Position numbers and translations under genes: made by a program
Notes under the pieces: model-generated
The model's database searches: none
What the model was told of the DNA's origin: nothing
What the model saw: only the letters and a program-made list of their open reading frames with translations
Part shown: piece after piece, positions 7,254 through 17,059 of the stretch
Layout: each line of letters starts with the position of its first letter
Numbering within the stretch: the first letter of the stretch is position 1
Source: Kofleriaceae bacterium
Lineage (GTDB): Bacteria; Myxococcota_A; Polyangia; Haliangiales; Haliangiaceae
DNA length: 37,223 nucleotides
Direction of reading: 5' to 3'
NCBI GenBank assembly: GCA_025357755.1
Contig: JANXOP010000235.1
Location: forward strand, 1-37,223

Positions 7254-8978
7254 TCAATCCGGCTTGCGTGGACGCACGATTCCGTACATCTCCAGTCGTC
7301 GGATCAACGCACCGCGCGACATGCCCAGCTGCTTGGCCGCACGGCTTTGATTGCCACCACAGGCGGCGAGGACTGCGACCAACCGCGAACGCTCGAGATC
7401 ATCGCCCGGATCGCGGGTGGCACGACTCGGCGCGGCGACCGCCTCGACGTCGGTCGGCTTGAGTACCGGTAAGTGCGTGGGGGTGATCCGGCCGCCCCCC
7501 GCGAGCAAGACCGCGCGCTCGATCACGTGCCGCAGCTCGCGGATATTGCCCGGCCACGCATGCGCGCGCAGCTGCGCCATCGCCTCGTCGGAGATCTCGG
7601 GCGTCCGCTCGAGCCGACCCGACGCGCGCTGGAGAAAGCTCTGAACGAGCGGTTCGAGATCGGCGGGGCGGTCGCGGAGTGGCGGAATTTCGAGCGTCGC
7701 GCCGGCGAGGCGGTAGTACAGGTCCTGGCGAAAGAGTCCGCGCGCGACCGAGCGTTCGAGATCGCGGTTCGTCGCTGCGATGAAGCGAACATCGAGCGAG
7801 CGTGACTTGACCCCGCCGACGCGACGCACCTGCTGCTCCTCGAGCACGCGTAGCAACTTGACCTGCAGCGCCATCGGCATCTCGCCAATCTCGTCGAGCA
7901 TCACCGTGCCCTGGTCCGCGGTCTCGAGCAGTCCGACCTTCACGGCGATCGCACTCGTGAAGGCGCCGCGCTCGTGACCGAAGAGCTCGCTCTCGAGGAG
8001 TGCCTCCGACAGCGCGCCGCAATTGATCCGCAGGAACGGCTGCTTGGCCCGCCGCGAGCGGCGATGGATCTCCTCGGCCATGACCTCCTTGCCAACGCCC
8101 GTCTCGCCGATGATCAGCACGCTGATATCGCCGACGGCGAGCCGCTCCGCCGTACGGAACAGTTCTTTGGTTACCGGGTCCGCGATGATGGTGCGGGTCG
8201 TGGAAACCTCGGGAGCTCGAGCAGGTCGCGAGCAAGCGATCAGCTCGTCGCCGGTGCTCCCATCCTTGGGATACTCGGCGATCCCCCAGCGCCCCACGAT
8301 CTCCCGTGCTGCGAGCGCCTCGCTGATCCGGCGCATCACGATCGAACCTTGCTCCTTGCTCACATCGAGCAGCAGCAAGTAGGCCGATGGCCCGTGAACG
8401 CCGACGACGTCGCTCGTTCTCAGTGCGGCAGCCAGGATCTGACGGCTCGCCATCTCGGCCGCGTGGCGTTCGAGCTCGAGCACGGCGACCGAAAAGCTGC
8501 GCTGGGCGCGCGCGGCACGTGCACACTCGTCGACGAGGCGCGACTCGAGCTGATCTCGCGTCCAGAACGTCCGCGGATGCACGTTGGTCGTCCGGCGCTG
8601 GATCAGCAGCGCAGCTCCGCCGACGAGCACGACATCGCCGATGCTCAGCTTGCGATCGACATTCGGCACGAGCAACGCACCCCCGACCAACGTACCGTTC
8701 GAGCTTCCGAGGTCGCGAATCGTGGGCTCGCTACCCGCGGTGATGATCGCGTGACGGCGCGAAACCAATGGATCGTCGACATAGATCTCGACGGTGTTCG
8801 ATCGGCCAACGATCAGCTCACCTTTCGCGGGCAGCGAGTACGTCGCGACGAAGGTCTGAGACAAGACGAGGATCGACAGATCGAGGTCGTCGTCGAGCGC
8901 GGTGAGCGAGGCCGCCGCCGCACCCGAGAGCACGGTGACCGAATCGGCATCGGGGAGGCTATCCCAGGGAACGCCCAT
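7254..8978 (-). CDS. FHA / degenerate GGDEF / AAA+ / Fis transcriptional regulator
   Basis: 574-residue regulator of the NtrC class. An FHA domain (about 52-127, with GRS, SRRH at 73-76 and Asn94) reads phosphothreonine on a partner. Residues 137-250 look like a GGDEF domain that lost its signature: VGVHGPSAYLLLL stands where the GGDEF loop belongs, and the tail RWGIAEYPKDG fits the family. The AAA+ domain has Walker A GETGVGKE (291-298) and Walker B VMLDEIG (355-361). The sigma-54 contact loop is GAFTSA (334-339) instead of GAFTGA. A Fis-type helix-turn-helix closes the protein (about 535-570). The ATG at 8978 has a GAGG-containing ribosome site. Input from one of the nearby Ser/Thr kinases through the FHA domain is plausible but unproven. 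Confidence 0.93.
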   Translation of the reverse strand: MGVPWDSLPDADSVTVLSGAAAASLTALDDDLDLSILVLSQTFVATYSLPAKGELIVGRSNTVEIYVDDPLVSRRHAIITAGSEPTIRDLGSSNGTLVGGALLVPNVDRKLSIGDVVLVGGAALLIQRRTTNVHPRTFWTRDQLESRLVDECARAARAQRSFSVAVLELERHAAEMASRQILAAALRTSDVVGVHGPSAYLLLLDVSKEQGSIVMRRISEALAAREIVGRWGIAEYPKDGSTGDELIACSRPARAPEVSTTRTIIADPVTKELFRTAERLAVGDISVLIIGETGVGKEVMAEEIHRRSRRAKQPFLRINCGALSEALLESELFGHERGAFTSAIAVKVGLLETADQGTVMLDEIGEMPMALQVKLLRVLEEQQVRRVGGVKSRSLDVRFIAATNRDLERSVARGLFRQDLYYRLAGATLEIPPLRDRPADLEPLVQSFLQRASGRLERTPEISDEAMAQLRAHAWPGNIRELRHVIERAVLLAGGGRITPTHLPVLKPTDVEAVAAPSRATRDPGDDLERSRLVAVLAACGGNQSRAAKQLGMSRGALIRRLEMYGIVRPRKPD

Positions 8979-9114
8979 CGGCGCCTCAGCCTACAACACC
9001 TGACGGATCCGGGACGACACCTGGATCACCGAGTTCTTTGGTCGATAATCATTCGTGGATACAGCTGGTTAGCATTAGATCCAAACGCAGGTCGGTGCGT
9101 CTGTAACGCCCACC

Positions 9115-10290
9115 ATGATCGACCGCCAGCGCATCACGACCCTCGGCATCACCACGGTTGCCCTCGCCTCGGTGGGCCTCGCTCTCTGGATGAAGCCGTG
9201 GGCAAGCACCTCGCTCACCGCGCCCGAGCCGGCCGTCTCGGTGCCGGGACCCGAGAAGGAACATGGTCCGCTCGAGATCAGCAGCAAGGGGCATCGGGTC
9301 GACGTCGTGTTCGCGGTCGATACGACGGGCTCGATGTCGGGCTTGATCGAAGGTGCGAAGCGCACGGTCTGGTCGATCGCATCACACATTCGCGAGGTCG
9401 ATGCGAACGCCGATGTTCACGTCGGCCTGGTCGCGTACAAGGATCTCGGCGAGGTCTACGTCACGAAGGATTTCGCACTGAGCTCGGACCTCGACGCGAT
9501 GTTCGCGGAGCTGTCGACCTACGAAGCGAGCGGCGGTGGCGACGAGCCCGAGGATGTCGATGCCGCGCTCGACGATGCGGTGCACAAGATGGCGTGGCGC
9601 CAGGATGCCAAGAAGATGATCTTCCTCGTCGGTGATGCGCCTCCCGCGAGCCGCGGCGAAGTGCCGACCTTCGATGTCAGCGCGCGCGATGCCGCGACCA
9701 AGGGCATCACGATCAACACGATTCGCTGTGGCACCGCGGAGAACACCAAGCAGGTCTGGCAACAGATCGCGGCGCTCAGCAACGGCGAGTTCTCTTCGAT
9801 CCAGCAGAACGGTGGCGTCCAGCAGATCGCGACGCCCTTCGACGATAAGATGGCGGAGCTGTCGCGCAAGATCGATGCGACCCAGGTGATCTACGGCGAC
9901 ACCGCGACCCGCGGTGCGTACGAAGGCAAGATGGCAGCAGCAGCGGCGGCGCCAGCGGCCGCGAAAGCGGATCGCGCGGCGTACTACGCGAAGCCCGGCA
10001 AGGCCGGCGCTTCCCGCGATTCGGCCGACGTCGTCGCGAGCATCGCGAGCGGTGCGATGAGCGTCGACGCGCTCGACGAGTCAAAGTTGCCCACTTCGAT
10101 GCATGGCAAGTCGAAACCCGAAATCGCCGCCGATATCTCGGCGAAGGCGAAAGAGCGCCAGGAAGCGGAGACCGAGCTCGCCAAGGTGGCTGTCCAGCGC
10201 GCCGAGTACCTGAAGGCGCATTCAAAAGAAGCGGGCGATGGCTTCGGCGTGAAGGTCAAGGGCACCGTCGATCGCGAGCTCGCGAAGTAA
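9115..10290 (+). CDS. Membrane-anchored von Willebrand factor A domain protein
   Basis: 391 residues. An uncleaved N-terminal helix (about 10-26) anchors it to the inner membrane, with the rest outside. The VWA domain (about 60-250) has a metal-ion-dependent adhesion site of the form DxTxS (Asp69, Thr71, Ser73, in AVDTTGSMSG) and the later acidic GGGDEPEDVD segment that completes metal binding. The C-terminal third (about 265-391) is Ala/Lys/Glu-rich and helical, probably a coiled region. VWA domains bind protein partners; the partner here is unknown. The ATG follows a small inverted repeat (ACGCA/TGCGT, 9086-9101) in the leader. Monocistronic or first gene before rhlE; the spacing to the next gene is 47 bases. 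Confidence 0.88.
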   Translation: MIDRQRITTLGITTVALASVGLALWMKPWASTSLTAPEPAVSVPGPEKEHGPLEISSKGHRVDVVFAVDTTGSMSGLIEGAKRTVWSIASHIREVDANADVHVGLVAYKDLGEVYVTKDFALSSDLDAMFAELSTYEASGGGDEPEDVDAALDDAVHKMAWRQDAKKMIFLVGDAPPASRGEVPTFDVSARDAATKGITINTIRCGTAENTKQVWQQIAALSNGEFSSIQQNGGVQQIATPFDDKMAELSRKIDATQVIYGDTATRGAYEGKMAAAAAAPAAAKADRAAYYAKPGKAGASRDSADVVASIASGAMSVDALDESKLPTSMHGKSKPEIAADISAKAKERQEAETELAKVAVQRAEYLKAHSKEAGDGFGVKVKGTVDRELAK

Positions 10291-10337
10291 CGCGGATACG
10301 CGTTTACGGACCGCGCGGGGGGTGCTAAAGCGCCCCC

Positions 10338-11635
<1,298 letters not shown>

Positions 11636-11636
<1 letters not shown>

Positions 11637-12835
11637 TGGCGCGCGGCTTCGTCCGGCGGCACTACCCCGTGGCGATCGCGTTCGCCCTCGGTGCGCTCGT
11701 CTCACTCGTGGGAGCATTCGTCTGGTCGCAACGCTACGCGGTCAAGGCCAAGACGACCTACGAGCTCGCTCTCGAGCCGACAGAGCTCGCGACCACGCTG
11801 TACCAGAGTCTCGGAGTCGAGCTCCATCCTGGCCACACCGTCGAGGTCGTTCCGAACGGGGACGTGTTCGCGCGGATCACCGTCGAGAGCGCGAAGGCGA
11901 AGCGCAGCATCGACATCGTGATGTACATCTGGGAGCCGGGCGTGGCTTCCGCGATGGTGTCCACCGCGCTCGCGGCGCGACCGCGTGGCGTGGCGTGCCG
12001 GATCGTCGTCGATGCCTTCGGCAGCCCGACGTTCGAGCGGATTCTCCAACCCGAGCTGGTCGCCGCGGGCTGCGAGGTTCACATCTTCCGGCCGCTGCCG
12101 GGCATCGATCCGCTCGCGCGCAATCATCGCAAGATCCTCGTGTTCGACGACGAGCTCGCGATCATCGGTGGGCTCGGCGTGCGCGACGATTGGTTGGGCG
12201 ATGGCGTCCATGGTGTCGGGTGGCGCGATACCGGCGCGGTGTTCACGGGACCCGCGGTGCGCGAGGCGCAGCAGGCATTCGCCGAAAACTGGCAAGAGGC
12301 TGGCGGCGCGGCGCTGCCCGCGATCGAGCTCGCGCCGTCTCCAGCGACGGGGACGGTCACCGCGGCGTGGGTCGCGAGCACGAGCTCCTCGGTCGTCACC
12401 CGAGCAGAGCGCCTCACCCAGCTCGTGATCACGCAGGCGCGCCATCGGTTGTGGATCACGAACGCGTACTTCGCGCCGTCACCGGCGATCCTGGATCTGT
12501 TGCAGCGCAAGGCCGAAGCGGGCGCCGACGTGCGCTTGCTCGTGCCCGGCGACAAGAGCGACGTACCCGCGGCGCTTCGCACTGGTCGCGAGCTGTACAT
12601 CCGGCTCCGCAAATCGGGTGTGAAGATCTGGGAGTACTTGCCCGTGATGATCCACGCCAAGACCATGCTCGCCGACGACGATCTGACGGTCATCGGCTCG
12701 ATCAACCTCGACCCGCTGTCGCTCAACAAGCTGGACGAGGACGCGCTCCTCGTTAAAGATCCGGCGACCGCCGCGAAGCTCGAGGCAATGTTCACCGCCG
12801 ACACCGCGCTCGCGAAGGCGATCGGCCGGAACTAG
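11636..12835 (+). CDS. Phospholipase D-family enzyme, cardiolipin synthase-like
   Basis: 399 residues. An N-terminal membrane helix (about 10-30) is followed by two catalytic HKD motifs: HRK with a later Asp (His164, Lys166, Asp171) and HAK with a later Asp (His340, Lys342). Both are complete, and each is followed by the typical GG or GSxN element (IIGG, IGSINLD). Such enzymes transfer phosphatidyl groups; with this anchor and length the best guess is cardiolipin synthesis in the inner membrane. The second membrane helix usual in ClsA is not seen. The GTG start shares one base with the rhlE stop, so the pair is translationally coupled even though the functions look unrelated. Confidence 0.88.
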
Positions 12836-12856
12836 TTTTGTTGTACGCTTCGAGGA

Positions 12857-15046
12857 ATGCGCCTCGCGTTGCTCGTCCTTGGTTCGCTCGTCGCCGTCAC
12901 GTCGTCCGTTGCCGCCGATGATGACTACAAACTGCCCCCGATCACGCGGCACTGGCGCGTCCGCGTCTCGATCAACGAGTCCATCGAGACGCACGGCAAG
13001 ACCCAGTACGAGGGTTTGGATGACGTCCTGACCAGCAACGCCTCCTACAGCTTCGTCGTCGGGACCACCGACGACGATCTCGCGGGCAACGCCTACGCGA
13101 TCTCGCAGGACGCGCAGAAAGATCTGAAGGGTGTCGAGGGCACCGGCTCCTACCACCAGAAGCAGACGTTCACGACGGCCGGTAGCTCGGTGAAGAAGTA
13201 CCGGATGATCGACGGCATGCTCGATGCGAAGAACAGCAAGACCGATTGCCTCTACCAGAACGATATCTGGGAGTGCAACGTGAAGGTCGCGTTCACCGGC
13301 AAAGAGACCTGGGATCCGAATCCCACCGGCGCGGCGCCGACCGACTATCCCGCGGGCGCGATGGCTACGTTCGGCGGTGGCCGCGGGCTGCATCAGAACG
13401 AGAACTGGTCCAAGGCGATGAAGCTGCCGCACGACCGCTTCACGTTCACGACGGGGCGCGAAGTCCCGGGTCGACCGGGCAGCTCGCACAGCCTCAAGGC
13501 CTCGGTCGATATCGAGCCGCTCGACTCGGTCGGCTACGAGGCGGTGATCATTCCGGATCAGGGCTACGAGCAGTGGCTGCCCGAGGGGCCGCCGGTCGCA
13601 CCGGATACTCATCAACCGAACACGCTCGGGATGCACGTCGAGCTTCGCGATGCCGCGACGCACAAGCCGAGCGCGAAATCGTTCCGTGTCCACTACGCGC
13701 TCGAGAGCTCGCGGCTCGTCGGCGATTGCATGAACTATCCAGCTGCAGGCCCGACGCCGCCGGATAAGCCCGACCTCTACTTCGAGGCTGCAAAGAATCG
13801 CGGCGGTACGGTGAGCGGCGATACGCTCGCGCTCGACCTCGCGGATGGCAAGGGTGGTGGTGCGGTCGTCGTGTCGTCTCGCGACTGGGGCGGCTACGGC
13901 AAGCTCACCGCGAAGGTCGTGGTCTCCGATGGTGCAGTTGTCTCCGCGCGCGTCGAGGGCAGCGGCAAAGAACAGCTCGCCATCCCGTTGGACGACGACG
14001 GAAATCATATCGCCGACGAGTGGGACAAGTCCGTGCAGGGCAGCCACTCCTCGGATGCCGACGACGAGAAATTTCCAAGTGGATGGGCCGCTCCAGGCGA
14101 TGGCTACACGCTGTTCGAGGAGTACCGCGGCTTTATCGAAGCGGACCCGAGCGGCACGGTCGTGCCAGCGAAGGGACCCAAGAAGCGGCACGTGCGCTTC
14201 GATCCGAACAAGCGCGATGCGTTCATCGGGATGGCGGTTGCCGACAGCGTGGTCTCGCTCGGTCTCGCCGGGATCGCAAGCTGGTCAAAGATCACGACGG
14301 TCTCGGTCCACTACATCGCGGACAAGAGTCTCCTGGCCACGACGCCGGGCGACTATCCCGGCGGCCAGTTTCCTCGACGAGCGGATGTTTGGGGCGACGG
14401 GCACCCCGAGCTGTTCGGAAAACCTCAGATGGCGCTGTGGGTACAGTCGTCACTCAACCTCGGTGGCTCCCCCGCGCATACCGATCCGATTAGAGGTTCT
14501 GCACCTGCTCCGAAAGCCAATTTCGACAAGTACACCGAGTCGTACTCGAAGGTTTTCGGCAGTTTCGGCGACGTCCACGGTGTCACGCTCGACCTCGCTT
14601 CGGCGGGCAAGACCGTCAACTCGCTGATCTGCGATACCAATCCCGACTGCAAGATCCCGGTGGAGGCAGACAACCAAGAAGCCCGCGATGACTACGACGA
14701 CATGCAGCGGACCTTGGGCAAGACGCTCGGCAAAGCGGAGCTCAAGAAGCGTGCGACGTGGGGAGAAACAAACAAGGTGGAGCTAAACCGACGGCTCACT
14801 CAGTTCGTGTTCATCCACGAGCTGGGTCACGCGATCGGCATGTATCACCACGGCACGCTCGACGACAGCTGGAACGAGATCCACGGCGAGCCCACCTGCC
14901 CGATGCGTTACTGGCACATGCACGACCATTTCACCGAGATCTCCGACTTCGTCGGCAACAAGTGGGATCTGACAACGGCCCCGGATGGTACGGCGTGGAG
15001 GTGGTGCAGCCAGAACGCTCCGGAGCAGCGTCTCGCCGATCACTAG
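12857..15046 (+). CDS. Secreted metzincin-type zinc metalloprotease
   Basis: 729 residues with a signal peptide (1-19, cleavage after VAA). The zinc motif HELGHAIGMYH is the full HExxHxxGxxH of metzincins (His654, Glu655, His658, His664). Nineteen residues after the third His comes CPMRYW, a good Met-turn (Met683). A calcium-loop-like DDDGNHIADEWD sits near residue 380. The first 600 residues are beta-rich and not recognised; they may be a propeptide plus substrate-binding domains. Cys pairs along the chain suggest disulfides. No C-terminal sorting tag is seen. It could be a secreted predation or nutrient enzyme, or could process envelope proteins. The last four bases overlap the stop of the convergent sirtuin gene. 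Confidence 0.88.
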   Translation: MRLALLVLGSLVAVTSSVAADDDYKLPPITRHWRVRVSINESIETHGKTQYEGLDDVLTSNASYSFVVGTTDDDLAGNAYAISQDAQKDLKGVEGTGSYHQKQTFTTAGSSVKKYRMIDGMLDAKNSKTDCLYQNDIWECNVKVAFTGKETWDPNPTGAAPTDYPAGAMATFGGGRGLHQNENWSKAMKLPHDRFTFTTGREVPGRPGSSHSLKASVDIEPLDSVGYEAVIIPDQGYEQWLPEGPPVAPDTHQPNTLGMHVELRDAATHKPSAKSFRVHYALESSRLVGDCMNYPAAGPTPPDKPDLYFEAAKNRGGTVSGDTLALDLADGKGGGAVVVSSRDWGGYGKLTAKVVVSDGAVVSARVEGSGKEQLAIPLDDDGNHIADEWDKSVQGSHSSDADDEKFPSGWAAPGDGYTLFEEYRGFIEADPSGTVVPAKGPKKRHVRFDPNKRDAFIGMAVADSVVSLGLAGIASWSKITTVSVHYIADKSLLATTPGDYPGGQFPRRADVWGDGHPELFGKPQMALWVQSSLNLGGSPAHTDPIRGSAPAPKANFDKYTESYSKVFGSFGDVHGVTLDLASAGKTVNSLICDTNPDCKIPVEADNQEARDDYDDMQRTLGKTLGKAELKKRATWGETNKVELNRRLTQFVFIHELGHAIGMYHHGTLDDSWNEIHGEPTCPMRYWHMHDHFTEISDFVGNKWDLTTAPDGTAWRWCSQNAPEQRLADH

Positions 15047-15732
15047 ACGAAGAACTTCGGGACCAGTTCGTCGGCGGGACCTGCGTGGACCTCGCTGTAC
15101 GCCATCTGCGCTTCGTCGTCGATCTCGAGGTTGAGCAGGATCGTCCGCGCACCCGCATAGTCCGCCGAGCGGACGAACGATGCCGCGGGCCACACCGTGC
15201 CCGACGTGCCGATCGCGACGAACAGATCGCACTCTCGGAGCTCGGACTTCACTTCGCGTTCGGCTGCCATGGGGATCGCTTCGCCGAAGAAGATGATGTC
15301 GGGTCGCATGGCCTGGCCATCGCACATCGGCACGGTGCCGGTCGGCGGATCGGCCTCGCGACCGCAGATCTCGCACCGCCAGTGCGCGAGGTTGCCGTGA
15401 TATTCGACGACGTGTTGTGACCCGGCGCGCTGGTGCAGGCCGTCGATGTTCTGCGTGACGATCATGAACTTGCCGGTGCACTTCTGCTCGAACGCGGCGA
15501 GGACTTCGTGCGCGGCGGTGGGCTCGGCGACCCGGGCCTCTTCGCGAAAGTTCCAGAACATGTCGGTGACCTCGCTGCGCCGGGTCTCGAGCGCGGCGAG
15601 CTCGGCGAGCTCCATCTTGTTCGGATCGTTCCACAGCCCGCCCGGACCACGGTACGTGGCGAGCCCCGCGGCGTGAGAGATGCCGGCTCCGGTCAGAACG
15701 ACGATGTTCTTGTAGCTCGCGAGCGCCCGCAC
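15043..15732 (-). CDS. cobB: Sirtuin, NAD-dependent protein deacylase
   Basis: 229 residues. Removes acyl groups from lysines using NAD. The NAD motif GAGIS (15-19) with TYRGPGGLW, the QNID motif (94-97) and the catalytic His112 in YHGN are all intact. The zinc site has CEIC (Cys120, Cys123) and Cys137, but the fourth Cys of the usual second CxxC is missing and the loop before RPDIIFFGE is two residues short. At the acyl-pocket position, where desuccinylase-type sirtuins carry YxxR, it reads WNFR (Trp60, Arg63). Arg is kept, so succinyl-lysine preference remains possible. The GTG start lies one base after the stop of the M16 peptidase gene, so the two form an operon. Confidence 0.93.
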   Translation of the reverse strand: MRALASYKNIVVLTGAGISHAAGLATYRGPGGLWNDPNKMELAELAALETRRSEVTDMFWNFREEARVAEPTAAHEVLAAFEQKCTGKFMIVTQNIDGLHQRAGSQHVVEYHGNLAHWRCEICGREADPPTGTVPMCDGQAMRPDIIFFGEAIPMAAEREVKSELRECDLFVAIGTSGTVWPAASFVRSADYAGARTILLNLEIDDEAQMAYSEVHAGPADELVPKFFV

Positions 15733-15733
15733 C

Positions 15734-17020
15734 TTAACTCCAGTCTTGGATCACAGACCGCAGCTCGCCGAGGCGCGCGCGTGAGAGCGAGCCGACGGCT
15801 GCGACGACGAGATTTTTCGGTGAGAGGACGTGCTCCGCGACCGCCTTGAGATCCTCGACCCGGACCTGCGCCATCTGCTCGAGCCGGTGCGAGAGCGACG
15901 GCGGCTCGTAGTACAGCGCGGTGCCCCCGAACCAGCCAGCCATGGAGGCGGCGTCGTCGATGGAGGCGAGCGTCTCGTAGCGATAGCGAACGCGGACCTT
16001 CGCGAGCTCGTCGTCGGTGATCTTACCAGCGCGGAGCTGATCGAGCAGGATCAGCAACTCCCTGACGAGCGTCGGGACCTTGTTGTTCGCGGTCGCGCTC
16101 GAGATCTCGAACAGCGCGGTATCGGCGAGGGGCTCGATCGCGGCGTGGACCGAGTACGCGAGGCCCTTTTGATCGGCGAGCGTGTAGTGCAGGCGCGTCG
16201 ACATGCCGTCGTCCAGCACGCGGAGCAGCGCGACGAGCGAGATGTACGCGGGATCGAGCTCGGGGACCGCTCGGAACACGACGGATAGCGCGGTCTGGGA
16301 GCCGGCATCCTTGACGTGCTCGAGGATCGGGCCGCCGTGGAAGGCGGGTGCGGTCGGGACTTGAGCCCGATGACCCGCGGGCATCGCGGCCAGGGCGCGC
16401 TGGGCCTGGGCGACCACCTGCTGGTGCGTGACCGGGCCGGCAATACACAGGTTGGCGTTGCGCGCGCCGTAGAACGTCGAATGGTGGCGCCGGACGTCGG
16501 CGAGGGAGAACTTCTCGACATTCGACTTGGGGCCGATGATCCGCTGGCCGAGTGGGTGGTTCGCGAAGATCAGGCCGCGGGCGATGTCGTCGACGTTGAT
16601 CTCGACGCCATGCTCGTCGTAGTCCTCGTTGATCTCCTCGAGGATGAGCCGGCGCTCGAGCTCGATGTCGTCGAATCGGGGACTCCCGATCAGCTCGCCG
16701 AGGACCCCGATGGCCTCGCCGACCAGCTCGGGCTCGAGGGCGAGCTGGTAAAGGCTGTAATCCCGGCCTGTTTCGGCATGGAGGGTCGATCCCAGCTGCT
16801 CGACCGCCGTATTGAGGGCCAGGGACGTCGGATAGCGCTCCGTGCCCCGAAACAGCATGTGCTCGGTGAAGTGCGACAGCCCGTTATCCTCGGGAGTCTC
16901 GAATCTGGACCCTACTTTGACAAAAAGTGCACACACCGCCGTGTGGAGGTGGGGGAGGGAAACCGTCGTCACGGCGAGCCCATTGTCGAGCGTCGTCGTT
17001 TCAACAGCCGGATCGAGCAC
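15734..17020 (-). CDS. M16 family zinc peptidase (processing-peptidase-like)
   Basis: 428 residues with the inverted zinc motif HxxEH (His50, Glu53, His54 in HFTEH) and the downstream acidic cluster EEINED (about 128-133) that supplies the third ligand. Two clam-shell halves are visible; the second half lacks the metal motif, as usual. Size and order match bacterial homologues of mitochondrial processing peptidase. No signal peptide is present, so it probably acts in the cytoplasm. The frame is open much further upstream, but that part is antisense to the response regulator and kinase genes. I chose the GTG at 17020 because it precedes the conserved TLDNGL start region and stays clear of the divergent gene; a TTG at 17047 is possible. 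It is followed by the sirtuin gene. Confidence 0.9.
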   Translation of the reverse strand: MLDPAVETTTLDNGLAVTTVSLPHLHTAVCALFVKVGSRFETPEDNGLSHFTEHMLFRGTERYPTSLALNTAVEQLGSTLHAETGRDYSLYQLALEPELVGEAIGVLGELIGSPRFDDIELERRLILEEINEDYDEHGVEINVDDIARGLIFANHPLGQRIIGPKSNVEKFSLADVRRHHSTFYGARNANLCIAGPVTHQQVVAQAQRALAAMPAGHRAQVPTAPAFHGGPILEHVKDAGSQTALSVVFRAVPELDPAYISLVALLRVLDDGMSTRLHYTLADQKGLAYSVHAAIEPLADTALFEISSATANNKVPTLVRELLILLDQLRAGKITDDELAKVRVRYRYETLASIDDAASMAGWFGGTALYYEPPSLSHRLEQMAQVRVEDLKAVAEHVLSPKNLVVAAVGSLSRARLGELRSVIQDWS

Positions 17021-17031
17021 GAATTCAGGCT

Positions 17032-17043
17032 TACCACGTGGTA
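17032..17043. promoter_or_regulatory. Perfect 12-bp palindrome TACCACGTGGTA in a divergent promoter
   Basis: The palindrome lies in the 39-bp gap between the M16 peptidase start (17020, minus) and the response regulator start (17060, plus), 11 and 16 bases from the two start codons. It is placed to control both genes. The same pattern TANCACGTGNTA occurs at 34179-34190 between another divergent pair. It is a likely dimeric repressor or activator site; the regulator is unknown. Confidence 0.65.
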
Positions 17044-17059
17044 TCAACAGGGCGATCCG

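Noticed and set aside
7974..9635. Plus-strand open frame across the FHA regulator and the VWA gene
   Set aside because: It is antisense to the regulator and out of frame with the VWA gene, with no supporting motif.
12479..14191. 570-codon minus-strand open frame opposite the phospholipase D and metzincin genes
   Set aside because: Crosses two real genes and is Arg/Asp/Val-rich like other antisense frames here.
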